NCBI GenBank assembly: GCA_029204225.1
Contig: CM055108.1
Location: 47,474,815-47,538,814 of the forward strand
Source: Diphasiastrum complanatum
Taxonomy: Eukaryota; Streptophyta; Lycopodiopsida; Lycopodiales; Lycopodiaceae
DNA length: 64,000 nt
Direction of reading: 5' to 3'
In this document: piece after piece, positions 44,662 to 56,684 of the stretch
Position numbering within the stretch: the first letter of the stretch is position 1
How the letters are laid out: the number at the start of each line of letters is the position of its first letter
Position numbers and translations under genes: made by a program
Notes under the pieces: generated by a model
What the model was told of the DNA's origin: nothing
Seen by the model: the letters and a program-made list of their open reading frames with translations, nothing else
The model's database searches: none

Positions 44662-45271
44662 TAAAATATTTTTAGTGATAGGATTATAGACTCTATATCC
44701 TTTGCTATTTTTAGCACAACCAACAAAAATTCCTTTTATGGATGTAGGATCATCCTTCTTTCTTGTATCTAATGCTTGAAAAACATATCAAGTAGATCCA
44801 AAGATTGTAAGATCTTTGAGATTTGGCTTATTACCAAATAGAGCCTCATAAGATGTTATGCCTCCAATGGGCTTACATGGCAATCTATTACATAAATAAG
44901 TTGCACAAATAATAGCCTCTCCCCAAAAAGACTTAGGTAGAGATGAATCTAGCCTTAAAGCCTTTGCACACTCACAAAGAGTTCTATTCATTCGCTCGCC
45001 TATACCAATTTGTTGAGGACTATAAGTACATGTAAGATCTCTTTTAATACCATTGGATTTACAAAACTCTATCATCTTGGTGGAGATATATACTCTCCAC
45101 CATGATCACTTCTCAATACTTTTACTTTAGCATCAAGTTGATTCTCAACTAGAGTTTTGAACTTTACAAAAGTCTCAAACACTTTATTCATCATTAGTTT
45201 TAAACCCTTCAATGCAAGTATCATTTATCATTATGGAGAAAACACCTTGCTTAAAATGGACATCTAAACCA
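44662..45271 (-). pseudogene. Ty1/copia integrase, minus strand (element 3)
   Basis: Segments are VLRSDHGGEYIS (second catalytic Asp intact), YSPQQIGIGERMNRT (catalytic Glu), CATYLCNRLP and KGIFVGCAKNSKGYRVYNP. GAG-pre-integrase and the first catalytic Asp are lost: the protease region (45240-45290) runs straight into mid-integrase. Confidence 0.88.
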
Positions 45272-46362
45272 TCATCCATCAATTGTCCACATCAATTTTC
45301 CTACACTTAGCAAACTCTTAGTGAGTGTAGGAACATAGAGTACATTTTGAATATCTGCTCTTTTAGAGGATCCAAGACTTAAGGGAATAATTCCCACTCC
45401 ATCTATTCTACATTCTTGATCACTTGGTGTTAGAATAGACTTTTTGCAACCTACAAAAGGTACAAGAGATAAGAAAAAATCCTTTTGAAATGTCATGTGG
45501 GAGCTAGCCCTACTATAAATCCACCATGTGTCATTGGAGTAGCTCTTGGATGTTGATGTAGATGCCATCAAGGATGAATCCACTTCATCCTCATCTTCCT
45601 GAAGGGTGAGGTTGCCTTGCTTGCTCTCTCCTTGTGCATTCTTCTTCTTGTAGCACTCGGATGCAAAGTGCCCATTCTTTCCACAAAAGAAGCACTTGAG
45701 TTTGGCCTTGTTCTTCTTTCCACCTTTAGAGCATGATGCTTGATCATCACTCTTGGTCTCCTTGTGTTGGATCTTCTTCTTGGACTTTGCCTTCCCTTTG
45801 CTTGAGAAGTTGGCCTTCTCTTTTCCATCATGAATCTTCAAAAAATCAATCCTTTGCTTGACATGAAAGATTCTACTCTCCTCGGCCACAAGCAGACTAT
45901 GGAGCTTGTCAATAGAAGGTAAAGAATCATGAATTGCAAAGCTTTGAACTAGATTGGAGAACTCATCTCCAAGACCATTTAAGATGATTTGCACAAGCTC
46001 ATCATCTTTGATACTCTCACTTATGATGGAAAGTTTTTTATTAAGAGATTTTATCCTCAAGACATACTCTTGAGCACTCTCATCACTACCTCTAATGCTT
46101 TGAAGAATTCTATTCCTTAGCATAAGCACTCTAGAGGTATTTTTAGATTTATAAATCCCCTTTAAGGAGTTCCAAGCCTCCTTGGCCGAGGTACAAGATG
46201 CAACTTCCTTTAGAAGTTCATTACTAACATTAAATTTTAGGCAACGTAATGCTAGTCTAGCTCTCTTCTTGTACTTCACTTGATCTTGTCCTCCTTGAGG
46301 CTCTTTCTCATCTCCAACGAAAAGATCATACAAGTCTTGGAGGAAGATAGGCTGGAACTGAA
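45272..46362 (-). pseudogene. Ty1/copia gag and protease, minus strand (element 3)
   Basis: A long open frame of 353 codons covers UBN2-type Gag (AWNSLKGIYKSKNTSRVLML), one zinc knuckle (CFFCGKNGHFASEC) and protease. The catalytic Asp-Ser-Gly reads Tyr-Ser-Arg (WWIYSRASSHMT), so it is inactive. The probable Gag start MGSVPAYLPPRL lies at 46362, one frameshift and a small deletion upstream of MYDLFVGDEK. Confidence 0.9.
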
Positions 46363-47656
46363 CCCATTCTAACTAGTAACAAGTACAACAAATGTACTAT
46401 TCAAAGGCTCTCCCTTCTCTCTTTCTCAAAATTTAGCCACAAAGCTACTCTTTTGAACCTCACAAAACTCAAGAAGCAAGATCTATAATGATCTTAAATC
46501 AAAAAGACTTGGGATATTGAATTCTACACAATCTATTCAATTTAGAAGCTTGGATTTGACTCTTGGAAGTGCCAATGCTTTGCATACTGAAAATTTTAAT
46601 GAGGTGAAGTCCAATTTGAACTTTTGGTCCCTTCAATGAATTTCATTTGAAGATTTTTAATGGGAATTCTTCATAAACCCACTTCAAGCCCATCTAACCA
46701 TGGCTTCTTATCTCATGGCCCACGATGTCCATTGTGCAATCTTGGCCATTGATGCATGTGAGGGTTGATCCTATGGTTTGTCTTGATCTGGCACCTCAAA
46801 CCATTATCCCTGATCCACAGAGCCCCACTTTACGCTATGCACTCCTCGTGGCTAAAAATGCGCGAGTTGCCATGAGCCTCCTCTCTCCTTCTTCACGGCC
46901 ATCTCCTTGCAAGCTCTTCAAAATTAGCTACAATTGTCACTTGTGGACCGATCAGGTTATTTTCTCCCTCCACAGCCAGTCGCGGCCTCCTGGCTATTGC
47001 CTCGTGATGCTAGGGCGCCCAAGATAAGTCTCTGACAACATCAAAATCAGTTTCCATTTGAGAGAGAACTAGATTTTTTGCTCTAAATTCCTAGCTGTGA
47101 GAAGAAGGGATATTTCTTGGACTTTCCTCAGTCTTTTGTTGAACTTCTTCTTGTAGCCTCCTATTTGGTGAGGTCACCCTACCTCCAGCTCAGTAACACA
47201 ATTTACAACTTGTCAATTGGTGTGGTATTGACTGCAAACAAGCAGCATTTTCCAAAAATTCGTCAACACCCCATGAAACTAGAAATTTTCCAACTTTCCT
47301 CCGTTTTCAATCAAATTTGTTCTTTTAAATTGTCATGGCTCTACATCACTACTCTTTGCATTCTCATGCAAGCCCCGCTACACCAAACGGCTATCCACAT
47401 AGTGAATTATGAAGCCACCATCGATGATTTTTGAAACCACCAAAATTGCAAGTTTCTCCATGAATTCTCCCTGGAATTCACCTATGATGATCATTTAGAT
47501 CTCTGATCGAAGGAACTTTGCTGCCACCTACCATCCGGACTGCCGATACCCCCCGTATGGAGTCCTCTCTTTTGAGACGCTTCAAGTGTCGTTATTCCTG
47601 GTGAAAGATGCTATCCCATAGCTCCACCAGATTGTGCATACCTGCATCACCCTGAC
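46363..47656 (-). other. leader of copia element 3
   Basis: About 1.3 kb between the PBS and gag, similar in length to the leader of the first copia element. Short open frames on the plus strand (46725-47027, 47117-47434) have no support as genes. Confidence 0.6.
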
Positions 47657-47668
47657 GCTCTGATACCA
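47657..47668 (-). other. primer-binding site of copia element 3
   Basis: GCTCTGATACCA, the reverse complement of TGGTATCAGAGC. It sets the minus orientation and places the 5' LTR to the right. Confidence 0.9.
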
Positions 47669-48039
47669 TGTTAAAATCCTGTTAGGATCTAGTGCAGTAT
47701 GCAGATCACATCAATTGAATCACCATAGACACTCCTCACGAGCTCTCAAAGATGGCACAACAAAAGCTTTGTATAACAAACTGTACATATAGTGTATTCA
47801 CAAACTGCATGAAAAGACATGTGTCCTAAAATTGGCCTACCACCTGTTGAGCCCAATATGGCCAAATTTGACTGACAAACTCGGGACATGCCCCTGAGTA
47901 TAGCAAGTACATTAAATTTCACTGTACATGCTAACTTTTCCTATGGGTGGCTACTCAGCTAACCCAAGTAGTCGTCTACGGGATCAGTGCCCGATCAATA
48001 TATCCTAATGGGTCACGTCCTGAACACAACTGAATACAA
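47669..48039 (-). repeat. 5' LTR of copia element 3
   Basis: Read on the minus strand it starts about TGTTGTATTCAG and ends CCTAACA or TTTTAACA against the PBS, about 370 bp. A TATA-like ACTATATGTAC lies near 47784-47796, close in wording to the TATA region of the first copia LTR. The outer end is a guess from the TG rule. Confidence 0.6.
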
Positions 48040-48299
48040 CAAATCTAATTGATTGTACAATAATTACAATATCACATTTGAAGCTTACAAAATATAAATC
48101 AGATCAACTCTGATTTCTAATAGATCATATTGTAACAAGTGATATCGATAATATTGATGTAGCACATGATAAATAAATCATACAAAATACTGATGTATTA
48201 CAATTCACTACTCTACTAATAATATGAACTACTCTATTAAATATATTTTATTAATTGGTATGACACAAAAATACATTAAGTGTGGTCACTCTTGATGGC

Positions 48300-48830
48300 A
48301 TTAGCACATGCGGCTTGGAATGGGACATACAAGTCTCATCATTTCATCAACTGTCTGATTTGGTAATCCTGCCATGAACCAAGTCAAGATGCCATGGTCT
48401 GGGATGCTATTAGGATCACAACTACCACATAACCTCTTGAACCATTCAATGTAGTCGCACATTTCTTATCCATGCAGATTCATCCTAATTGAGAAAAAGG
48501 ATAAAAAAGAAGTGGGTGGTCTTAAATCGGGTGATAAACTTGGCTTGCTAGATACCCTAGTTATCACTCTCGTTTTGCTGAAGATTGAAATACCAATCCT
48601 TTATAGTGTCAGTAAGGCACAAGTTAAAGTAACGTAACATGAAATCTTGCGGGTTGTCATCTCCATACTCTCTAAATGCTTGGGTGTAGATTTGCAAAAC
48701 CTATTTGGGATCTCCCTTTTCATCGAATTATGGTAGGTAACATAATCAAGATAGATGGGCATAATATATCTCAACCACACTACTATTGTAAAAATAAAAA
48801 TTTCTTGGGATAATATCAAAGAAAGGTGGA
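48300..48830 (-). pseudogene. Ty3/gypsy gag fragment
   Basis: The minus frame reads FDEKGDPKQVLQIYTQAFREYG (given here in two parts: GDPKQVLQIYTQAF and REYGDDNPQDFML), then CLTDTIKDWYFNLQQNESDN and, further left, WFMAGLPNQTVDEMM. This is the retrotransposon gag core. Stops after SDN and GI are TAG and a later one is TAA, all at Gln-compatible sites. Confidence 0.72.
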
Positions 48831-49149
48831 CATTAGTTCCCACAATAGTACTAGTAACAAATTGAGCAAACGCGGCTTTGAAAAATGCTTATGGGTTCTT
48901 TGTTTGCTACCACATGGCAACATGAAAATGAGCTAAAATTAGTTTAGCTAGATGCCATCAATAACCAACATCAAATTTTGGCCAGTTAAAAATGAAACTT
49001 GGGCATCAAAACCTCATTTGAGACCGTCTGTTTTGAAAAGATCCCAACACCTCAAATGAGGAATAAATTGTGCGTAAAAGCATTGGGTTAATATAATACT
49101 TCATTCAAAATCAAGAAAGCATAAGAACAACAAATAAGAATTGATGAAA
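48831..49149. other. non-coding DNA beside the LTR
   Basis: An inverted pair CCTCATTTGAG … CTCAAATGAGG lies at about 49011-49062. No gene seen. Confidence 0.35.
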
Positions 49150-49924
49150 ATCCAGCAAGTTCACACGTGTGGGGAACAATCCTCAAGTGTGAATGATCTT
49201 GTTAAGCTTTGTGTTTAACACATAAACTGATTCTAGATTCAGTATCAAGATCTAGTTCTAGATTTTATGACCAAAGCACAATCTAGCATGCTAATAATCA
49301 AAGAATGATTGCCTTCAATATCAAAAGAGAAGAAGTACAAGAATTTAATGCATTAGCATAACCTTCTACTCGAGTTAGAGAGAGAAAGAGATAGCAAAAT
49401 TCAAGCAAACAATATGATAGATTGACATGGAATAGCTTCAAAGCTTGGTTCTTCATAAAAAATTATGAGAGAGCTTACACATATTTATGGAGATTGGAGT
49501 AGCTCGAGGTAGAACCATCTCTCTTCTACTTTCATCCACATCTAAAAGTGATAACTAAAGAACTAGTGACATTTGTCACTTTACATGCATGCATTTCTAC
49601 CTACTTTTACCAAGTGTCAAATACTTAACTAAAAATTGTCCAAATCACTATGCATGTGTCCAATACACTTTGTGCATGCCTTGCATGTCACTTTGGATCA
49701 CTTACAATCATTTCATGTGATACGTCACTAGTTACAAGTCCATGATTGACATTTCTATGTCTACATTCTATATGCATGTTGTAGACATGACTAGATATGT
49801 GAAACCATGTAGCTCGAGTTTCCTCTTGGCCAAATTTGGCGTTTGCAATATGAAATATTATATACACAGAAAAAATCTTTTACCAAAGCCTAATGTCAAG
49901 ATAGATGATTTTTCATTTTCAACA
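49150..49924 (-). repeat. 3' LTR of copia element 4
   Basis: On the minus strand the purine tract AGGAGGAG is followed by TGTTGAAAATGAAAAATC (LTR start, 49924). A TATA-like GTGTATATAATA lies near 49853-49864. The LTR extends to about 49150, where GTTCCCCACACGTGTGAAC and TTTTCATCAATTC also occur in the fragment at 52160-52262. Confidence 0.65.
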
Positions 49925-49959
49925 CTCCTCCTAAAAATTATCTATGTTGACTTGAACAT

Positions 49960-52060
49960 GGATCTTGGAATTTATCCAAGATTGGCTCGATGCTTGATGA
50001 AGGAATTTTTGCTTAAAGGTTTGGTGAGCAAATCTGCAATACATGATGAAGTGTCGATGTGCTCCAAGTAGATTTCCCCTCCAATGAGCTTCTCTCTCAT
50101 GAAGTAATGTGCAACCTCGATGTGTTTACTCCTTGCATGGAATATTCGATTGTTGGAAAGGGCTTGTGCTGAAATATTGTCACACATGATCATAGGTAGA
50201 TCATCTTCTTTGATTATCTTTAGCTCCACTAGAAACCCCTTGATCCAAAGCACTTCTTTTGTTGTAGTAGTAAGTGCCTTATATTCAGCTTCACAAGATG
50301 AGAGTGATATGGTATCTTGCTTTTTGGAAAGCCAAGATATTAAATTTCCTCCAAGGTATATGACATATGCACTTGTAGATTTCTGATCTACTTTATCACT
50401 AGCAAAATTCGAGTCAGAATAGCCAACAATAGAAAGATTTTCACTTTTGTATAACAAACCATAATCATAGGTTGAAGATATGTACCTAAGTACCCTTTTG
50501 GCCATTTACCAATGATGAATAGTAGGATTTTGCATAGCTTGGCTCAACTTATGAACACTAAAACTTACATCAGGCCTAGTTATGGTAAGCCAAATTAAGG
50601 AGCCTATAAGTCTCCTAAAAAGAGTGATGTCCATGAAGGATCTTTCATCACCTTTGTTAGTGTCTTTTACATTTTGCTCCATAGGAGTATCAATACTCTT
50701 ACAATCTAGCATATTTTTCAACATTGAAAGAGCGTACTTAGATTGACAAATAAAAGCTTTTTCATTATGGAAGTCAATCTCTAATCCTAAGATATAATGA
50801 ATTTTCCCAAGATCTTGCATCCTGAATTCTCCTCCAAGTGCAATTTTAGTTCCTCAACTAAATTGATACAACTTCCACTTATGATAATATCATAAATTAC
50901 AAGAATGACAATATCACTAGCATAGAACTTGATATACAAGGAAGGATCAAAGTTACTAAGATTGAATCCTAGTGAGATAAGAAAAGTGTTAAGTCGAGAA
51001 TACCACGATCCTGGTGCTTGCTTTAGTCCATAGAAACTTTTGAAGAGCAAGCAAACTTTGGTCTTGTTTTGGATGAACCCAGGAGGTTGTTCCATATAAA
51101 TCTCTTCTTCTAGATATCCATTTAAGAAAGCATTTGAGATATCTAGTTGAAATACTTGCCATTTGAAAAAACAAGCAATAGATATGATGACTCTTATTGA
51201 TACCACCTTTGCAACATGAGCAAAAGTCTCCTCATAATCAAGTCCATACTTGGGCAAAGCCCTTTGCACAAAGTCTCACCTTATACTTGTTGATTGTGCC
51301 ATATTGATTATATTTGACTTGAAAAACCCATATGAGAGCCTCTTAGGCTCGGATCTTTCTCTTAGTGACCTTCTTGGTGAGAAGACTCTAGGTGACTCCT
51401 CCTTAATTCTCGGCCCCATCCCTTCATGATAATCTTCAAGAGAGATAATATGAGAATCTTTGATCTCGGCCTCTTCAAAGATGTATTTTTGACTCTCATG
51501 AAAAATAACATCTCTACTTTCAATTGTAATTGAGGTAGAGGAAACATAAATTCTATATGCCTTCTTGTTGGATGAGTATCCAACCATGATCCCTTTGATT
51601 GAATTTGGATCATCTCTTTTCCTTGTTTCCAAGGGTACATGATCAAAGCAAGCACATCCAAAAACTCTAAGGTGATAAACCTTAGGTTTCTTCTTGAATA
51701 AGACTTCATATGCTGATCATCCTGCAAGTGTATTGTGAGGTAATCTATTGCACAAATAATTTGCACAATTAATTGCTTCTCCCCAATATTCAATAGGCAA
51801 AAAGGCTTCAATTCGGATTGCTTTAGCACATTCACATAGAGATCGATTTTTTCTTTCGGCCGATGTATTCACCTCCCCATCACATCTCAAAGCTTTAACT
51901 TTAAAAGAAAACTGTTTCTCAACATAAGCTTTGAAAATTAGGAAGTGTTCAAACACCATAGCTTTTGAAGAAAGAAGGTACAACCAAGTATATACTGTGA
52001 AGTCATCAATGAAGGTAACAAAACAAGTAGCACCACCAATACTTTTTTTCGTACAATGTC
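49960..52060 (-). pseudogene. Ty1/copia pol relic, minus strand (element 4: integrase, RT, RNase H)
   Basis: Right to left: integrase FVTFIDDFT, a truncated core (RCDGEVNT joined directly to SAERKNRSLCEC, so about 25-30 residues including GGEY are gone), WGEAINCANYLCNRLP, MVGYSSNKKAYRIYV, RT (DYEETFAHVAKVVSIRVI, LDISNAFLNGYLEEEIYM) with the YVDD motif reduced to IYDII, GKIHYILGLEIDF, RNase H (GYSDSNFASD … SSCEAEYKAL) and the tail LLTKPLSKNSFIKHRANLG. Stops are few (TAA after HHW; TGA after TSIR). RNase H is well kept. Confidence 0.92.
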
Positions 52061-52159
52061 AATTCTGATCTGAAAATCTTGATTCTATTCTCTTTGATCC
52101 AAACACTTTTCAAGAAAAGGTAAAGAAAAGTCATAAAAAAACTTTTTTGCTTGAATTGA

Positions 52160-52262
52160 GCTCACAAATTCTTGCACAATCAATGATAATAGCATGCAAT
52201 AATTTTGGCTATGATAACATGATGGAAATCTAGCAAGTTCACATGTGTGGGGAACAATCCTC
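52160..52262 (-). repeat. 5' LTR remnant of copia element 4
   Basis: ATCTAGCAAGTTCACATGTG with TGTGGGGAACAATCCTCA matches the 49165-49195 part of the 3' LTR. The junction at 52262 with gypsy-like plus-strand DNA is abrupt. Confidence 0.5.
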
Positions 52263-53990
52263 ACTCCCATCTTCTATTGATATTGAGACCCCCATCATTC
52301 CGTTGATGATGATAGATCCTATTCCCATATCCTGGTGCCTAGGAGAAATTGTTGTTTCTACAGCCCACGTATTGGAAGATGAAATTCTTTCGGAGAATAG
52401 TGAGGAGATGAGTGACAAACAAGTGCTCAATGATCTCGATAATAAACGCTTTGTGTCTCAATCCATCCCTAAGGAGATCAAGTCACCAGGCCCAATGGCT
52501 CATGTACAACTTACCTCCAAGGTAGTCATGACAGTGACCTGTAGGCCCAAAACCAAAGTCTACCAATGGGAAGTGCTTCCAGATGAAGTTTGCGATGCCA
52601 TCAACAAAGAGTTAATCTGAGAGGCAACCACACCGCCTAAACAAAATGGGCCAAAAAACCTCGATTAAACAAAAGGAAAATAATAGACACAAAACTAACT
52701 GAGCAACAAAAACAAATGCATGCAAAACTTAAACAATGGATCTAACCATTGTCTGAAAGTCAAAAGGCCCATTGAAGCGAAAGAGACCCTATGTATTGAG
52801 AAAGAATTGACGAAGATATTAAAAAGTTGCTTGATGTTAGCTTCATTTATGAAGTACAACATACAAAGTGGGTATCACCCATAGTCGTGGTGCCTGAGAA
52901 AATGGCAAACTTCGTATTTGCGTCGATCTCAAGAATCTTAATGTGGTTATTTAAAAAGTCCATTTCCCTTTGACTCTAACCACACAAATCCTCGAGGAAA
53001 TGGCAGGAGCTGAAGGTTTCAACTTCCCTAATCGGAGTAGACTAATCTTATTAGTACTCACAGAAAACATCAACCACAAGCTGAAGAAGAAGAGAGACTG
53101 CAAGAAGCTACGCTTCATAAGTTGGAAACTGAGATAACAATGGGGGTGGGCGCCCATCTACTCTTATAGAGGCTGTCCACAATCAAAGCAAAAACTATCC
53201 TACTACAATAGCAATTGAAATGCTAAATATGAAATCTTAATAGTATAGAAATCTATGGATTCGGTGGATATTTTTTGGTCCTAATAGCTCCAGAAGATAG
53301 GCACAAAATGGCATTCACAACAAAATATGGTATTTATGACTACAATGTAATGCCTTTTGGCTTGCGCAATGCCCCATCCACCTTCCAATGCGTCATGCAA
53401 ATGGCGTTTCAAGATTTGCTACACCAGAAATTCGAGATTTATCTTGACGATCTGGGAGTGCATTCTTTGGCAGATAAACACCTCGAAGCATTAGAAAAGA
53501 TCTTCATTTGTTGTCATAGGTTTGGAATATCACTAAACACTGAGAAATGTCAAATCTGGGTCACCCATGGGGTTGTGCTCGAACATATCATATCCAAGGA
53601 TGGTATTTTTGTTGATCCTTAAAAAATTAAGGTTATAGTTGAGATGCCCCTCCCTGCCAACATGAAAGAAGTATACGTCTTCTTAGGCCACACAGACTAC
53701 TACCGCATCTTTATAATTGACTATTCCGGCAAGGCACGACTCGTTTATTTGGTTGTGGTTGACCCTAGATGGACCGAAAAGCGTATCAAATCCTTTATGG
53801 AACTCAAGATAGCTCTTACAACCGCACCAATACTCCGTTCCCCTAATTATACCAAGGAATTCCATGTGCATATTGATGCCAATAAGTACGCCATTGGAGG
53901 TATCTTAGCACACCCATCCTTGTTTAAAGATACATTTGCTATTATAAAAACTTGCGATGTTTGCCAATGAGCCAAAAAGATAGCTAAGGC
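52263..53990 (+). pseudogene. Ty3/gypsy relic, plus strand (pre-RT segment, RT, RNase H start, integrase zinc scrap)
   Basis: The open frame to 52620 has no clear domain and is probably the region before RT. From about 52780, RT segments are LRICVDLKNLNVV, PEDRHKMAFTTKYGIYDY, VMPFGLRNAPSTFQ and YLDD (about 53443), then FLGHTDYYR and an RNase H start (HVHIDANKYAIGGILA). The frame then passes directly into LFKDTF … KTCDVCQ, the end of the integrase zinc finger, so most of RNase H is deleted in frame. About 220 bp of unrelated DNA (about 53035-53255) splits RT. Confidence 0.88.
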
Positions 53991-56317
53991 TGACTTCACG
54001 TCTTTCACCTCAATTATAAAAGGCAAAGCTTTTAGTCATTGCCCATCACTGCTCAGTAGGGCATATATAATCTGCCCACTCACGATTCTACATACCATCG
54101 CTGGCCAGAGGAGAGATCTTCCTCTCTACACATGCTTGAATGCAATACACATAATGCACCCACTCTTCAAGCGTGCTCATTTCCCCTCAAACGCGGCTCA
54201 ATGTTGTCTACCCAACATACTATCCTACGTATAGTAGGGTAGCTCTTTAGATAAATTGGTATGGAGAAGTATGTCATGATAGACCACAACGATGAGCTAC
54301 TATACCTTTCTCATTCCACTTTTCAGCGATGAGCTCTCTTGATGTTTTTCAAGTGTATGATTTTTATCAGAATGAGCACTTGAGATAAGTATATGTCATA
54401 ACTATACCTGCTATTATATCTGGCTTTCAACAGCATAGCAGCAAGGTTGCATGAGTTTTAGCTTTATATCATCGGTTTCCAGCATACAAAAAGAAAAGGT
54501 ACGATCCCTACTACCTTAATTGTTACCATGCAAGAGTTATACTGTTAAGAATGCTTTGAGAATGGTTCTACAAGATAGTATCGATTACAGCTATCGTGTG
54601 CATTAATATGTAATGCTATACATAGACTTGCATACGGACGTCGACGGTTCTCAATGGCACTCAAAAGCTTATATGGCCAGTTCACAGGAATCACTTGCGT
54701 CGACCATTCAGGTTGCTGTTTCTCACATATTTTGGTGCTGCTCTACGATAGAAGCTTCAAAATCGAGTACGTTGAATGCTTAAGAGAATGTCTGCTATAA
54801 TACTCACGGAAAAATGCTTGACGAGTACCACCCTCATCTATAGCATGCTTGAACGTAGCATACTTAACTAAATTTCTCTACAGTAATAACAATCGTCGTC
54901 ATAGAAGGCATAAATAAAGGCTTTTGTTTATGAAAATGAGTATTGTGCTTGACTGCATATTAAATCACAATCAAGCTTCAAAAGTTCATCCAATAAGTCA
55001 CGAGTACTGCACATTAGTTGATTACAGATAGGAATTTCGGTATGGCATGGATTTGCCCCAAATTTCATGTGCTAGTCCAAGCTACTTATACGTTAGTAGT
55101 TTGCACTGTATTTTACTGCGCTTTTCTAAAAATGCATAATAGTGTACTTGTTCAAACAAAGGATAGGAACCTAAACCATAAGACAGTATGGCACTCGCCC
55201 TGATATGGTATCGATATGGTTTGGCCTATCACTTTAAATAACTGTCAATAAGGGAAGATCGGACTATAGAAAACTTTTTCTACACCGCAAGCTGATTAGT
55301 TGAGCTTAACGTATTTTGTACATGGATAACAACTGACATTCAGTGTTGACACCTGTCTTCCTCACTATGCTAACTTGTGCAGTTTTGTTGAATTAATTGG
55401 CAGATCATGAGGCTTGCATGCATGCCTACAATGCTAGTAGATGAACTTGTGAAAAATTATGTCAACCCTTCAAATTTTAAAATAACATTTATACTGGTAA
55501 TGTGAGGATTACTTGGGTGGTGCTCTTTTTCTACATTACTTTGATATCATAGTGCATAGAAAGGTTCTCATTAAATCTTAAATAAAATTTGCACATCCAT
55601 TACCAACTTTAGTTCTAACCATTACATTATGGCAAGTTGCTTCTTACTTGGTCATGGCAATGTCATATAGAAGTGATGAGTATGAAGAACTCGTTACTAG
55701 ACTTCTAGTCTATATGTCATAACATTGCATATATAATTATATCTATTGGACCATAAAATGGGCCATCAATTTTGTGTGATTTATTGATATACCTTTCTCT
55801 AATCTAACTTCATATGGACTTAAAAATGCCTTTTGGATTGACATTTTTAATCATTTTAACTTGATTATTGTTACCAATGAAATATTGTAGACTAGGACCG
55901 GTGACTCATATGACACGCTACATATAAATAATTATATTCATAACAACTAACCATTGTGTAACTATATTGTCCACCATGGCATTAAATCTAGGTGAAGATT
56001 TATTGAATTGAAATTTATTTTGTAAGCCTTGCCTTTTTCAAAGGCAAGATAATGTGCTCATCAATGATGTTTGTAAACAAGTCATTGTTGTACTTCACTA
56101 TCCACTATAAACCACTGGCACTGTTTAATAACAATAATTACGTTGCACAAATTTCTTGAATTATCAATCCACGGATTGTGCACCAAGAATTGGTCTTTCA
56201 GTCTCTCCTATTTGCCATGTCTAGGCTCTTCGTCATGCACGACCAGCTCCTCCTCTCATAGAACTCCCAATATCTACCAGTTTTCCAAATTTTAGGGTAG
56301 AAGTGGCCAAATGCACA

Positions 56318-56411
56318 ACCTCAAAATATCACATGTCGTCACAATTTGACATAGATGCATCATGTGACAGGAATGTGCCATGTTGACGTCACCAGTGAGA
56401 TATTTTGAGGT
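56318..56411. repeat. hairpin with 13-bp perfect stem
   Basis: ACCTCAAAATATC (56318-56330) pairs with GATATTTTGAGGT (56399-56411) across a 68-nt loop. Confidence 0.7.
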
Positions 56412-56490
56412 GCACATGTGTGGAATGTCATGAGCACTCAAGTGACAATGGCATGGAAGGAGGCTTGGTATTTGCAAGCTTCAATGCACT

Positions 56491-56548
56491 AGTTTGCCTT
56501 TCAAAGAAACGCACAAATTTCAAAAGCATGTCATTTGAAAGGCAAACT
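56491..56548. repeat. hairpin with 15-bp perfect stem
   Basis: AGTTTGCCTTTCAAA (56491-56505) pairs with TTTGAAAGGCAAACT (56534-56548) across a 28-nt loop. TTTGAAAGG also recurs at 56554-56575 and at 56682-56690, the start of the lipase duplication. Confidence 0.8.
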
Positions 56549-56684
56549 TAAAAATTGCCCTTCTATTTGAAAGGTAACTTCAAAAAATCAAATGTCATGT
56601 TAGTTTGAAAATTTTAAACTCTATTGTGAATTATAGCACGAATATATTGTATAATTGGTTGAAAGTTTCGAACTTATTTTATTT

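Larger units (their letters stand above)
53991..56684. other. 2.7 kb of AT-rich DNA without a supported gene
   Basis: No recognisable coding frame. Two hairpins near the right end are listed separately. CACTTGAGATAAGTATATG at about 54385 recalls the degenerate CACTTGAGATAGCTC repeat of 10800-10900, weakly. Confidence 0.4.
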
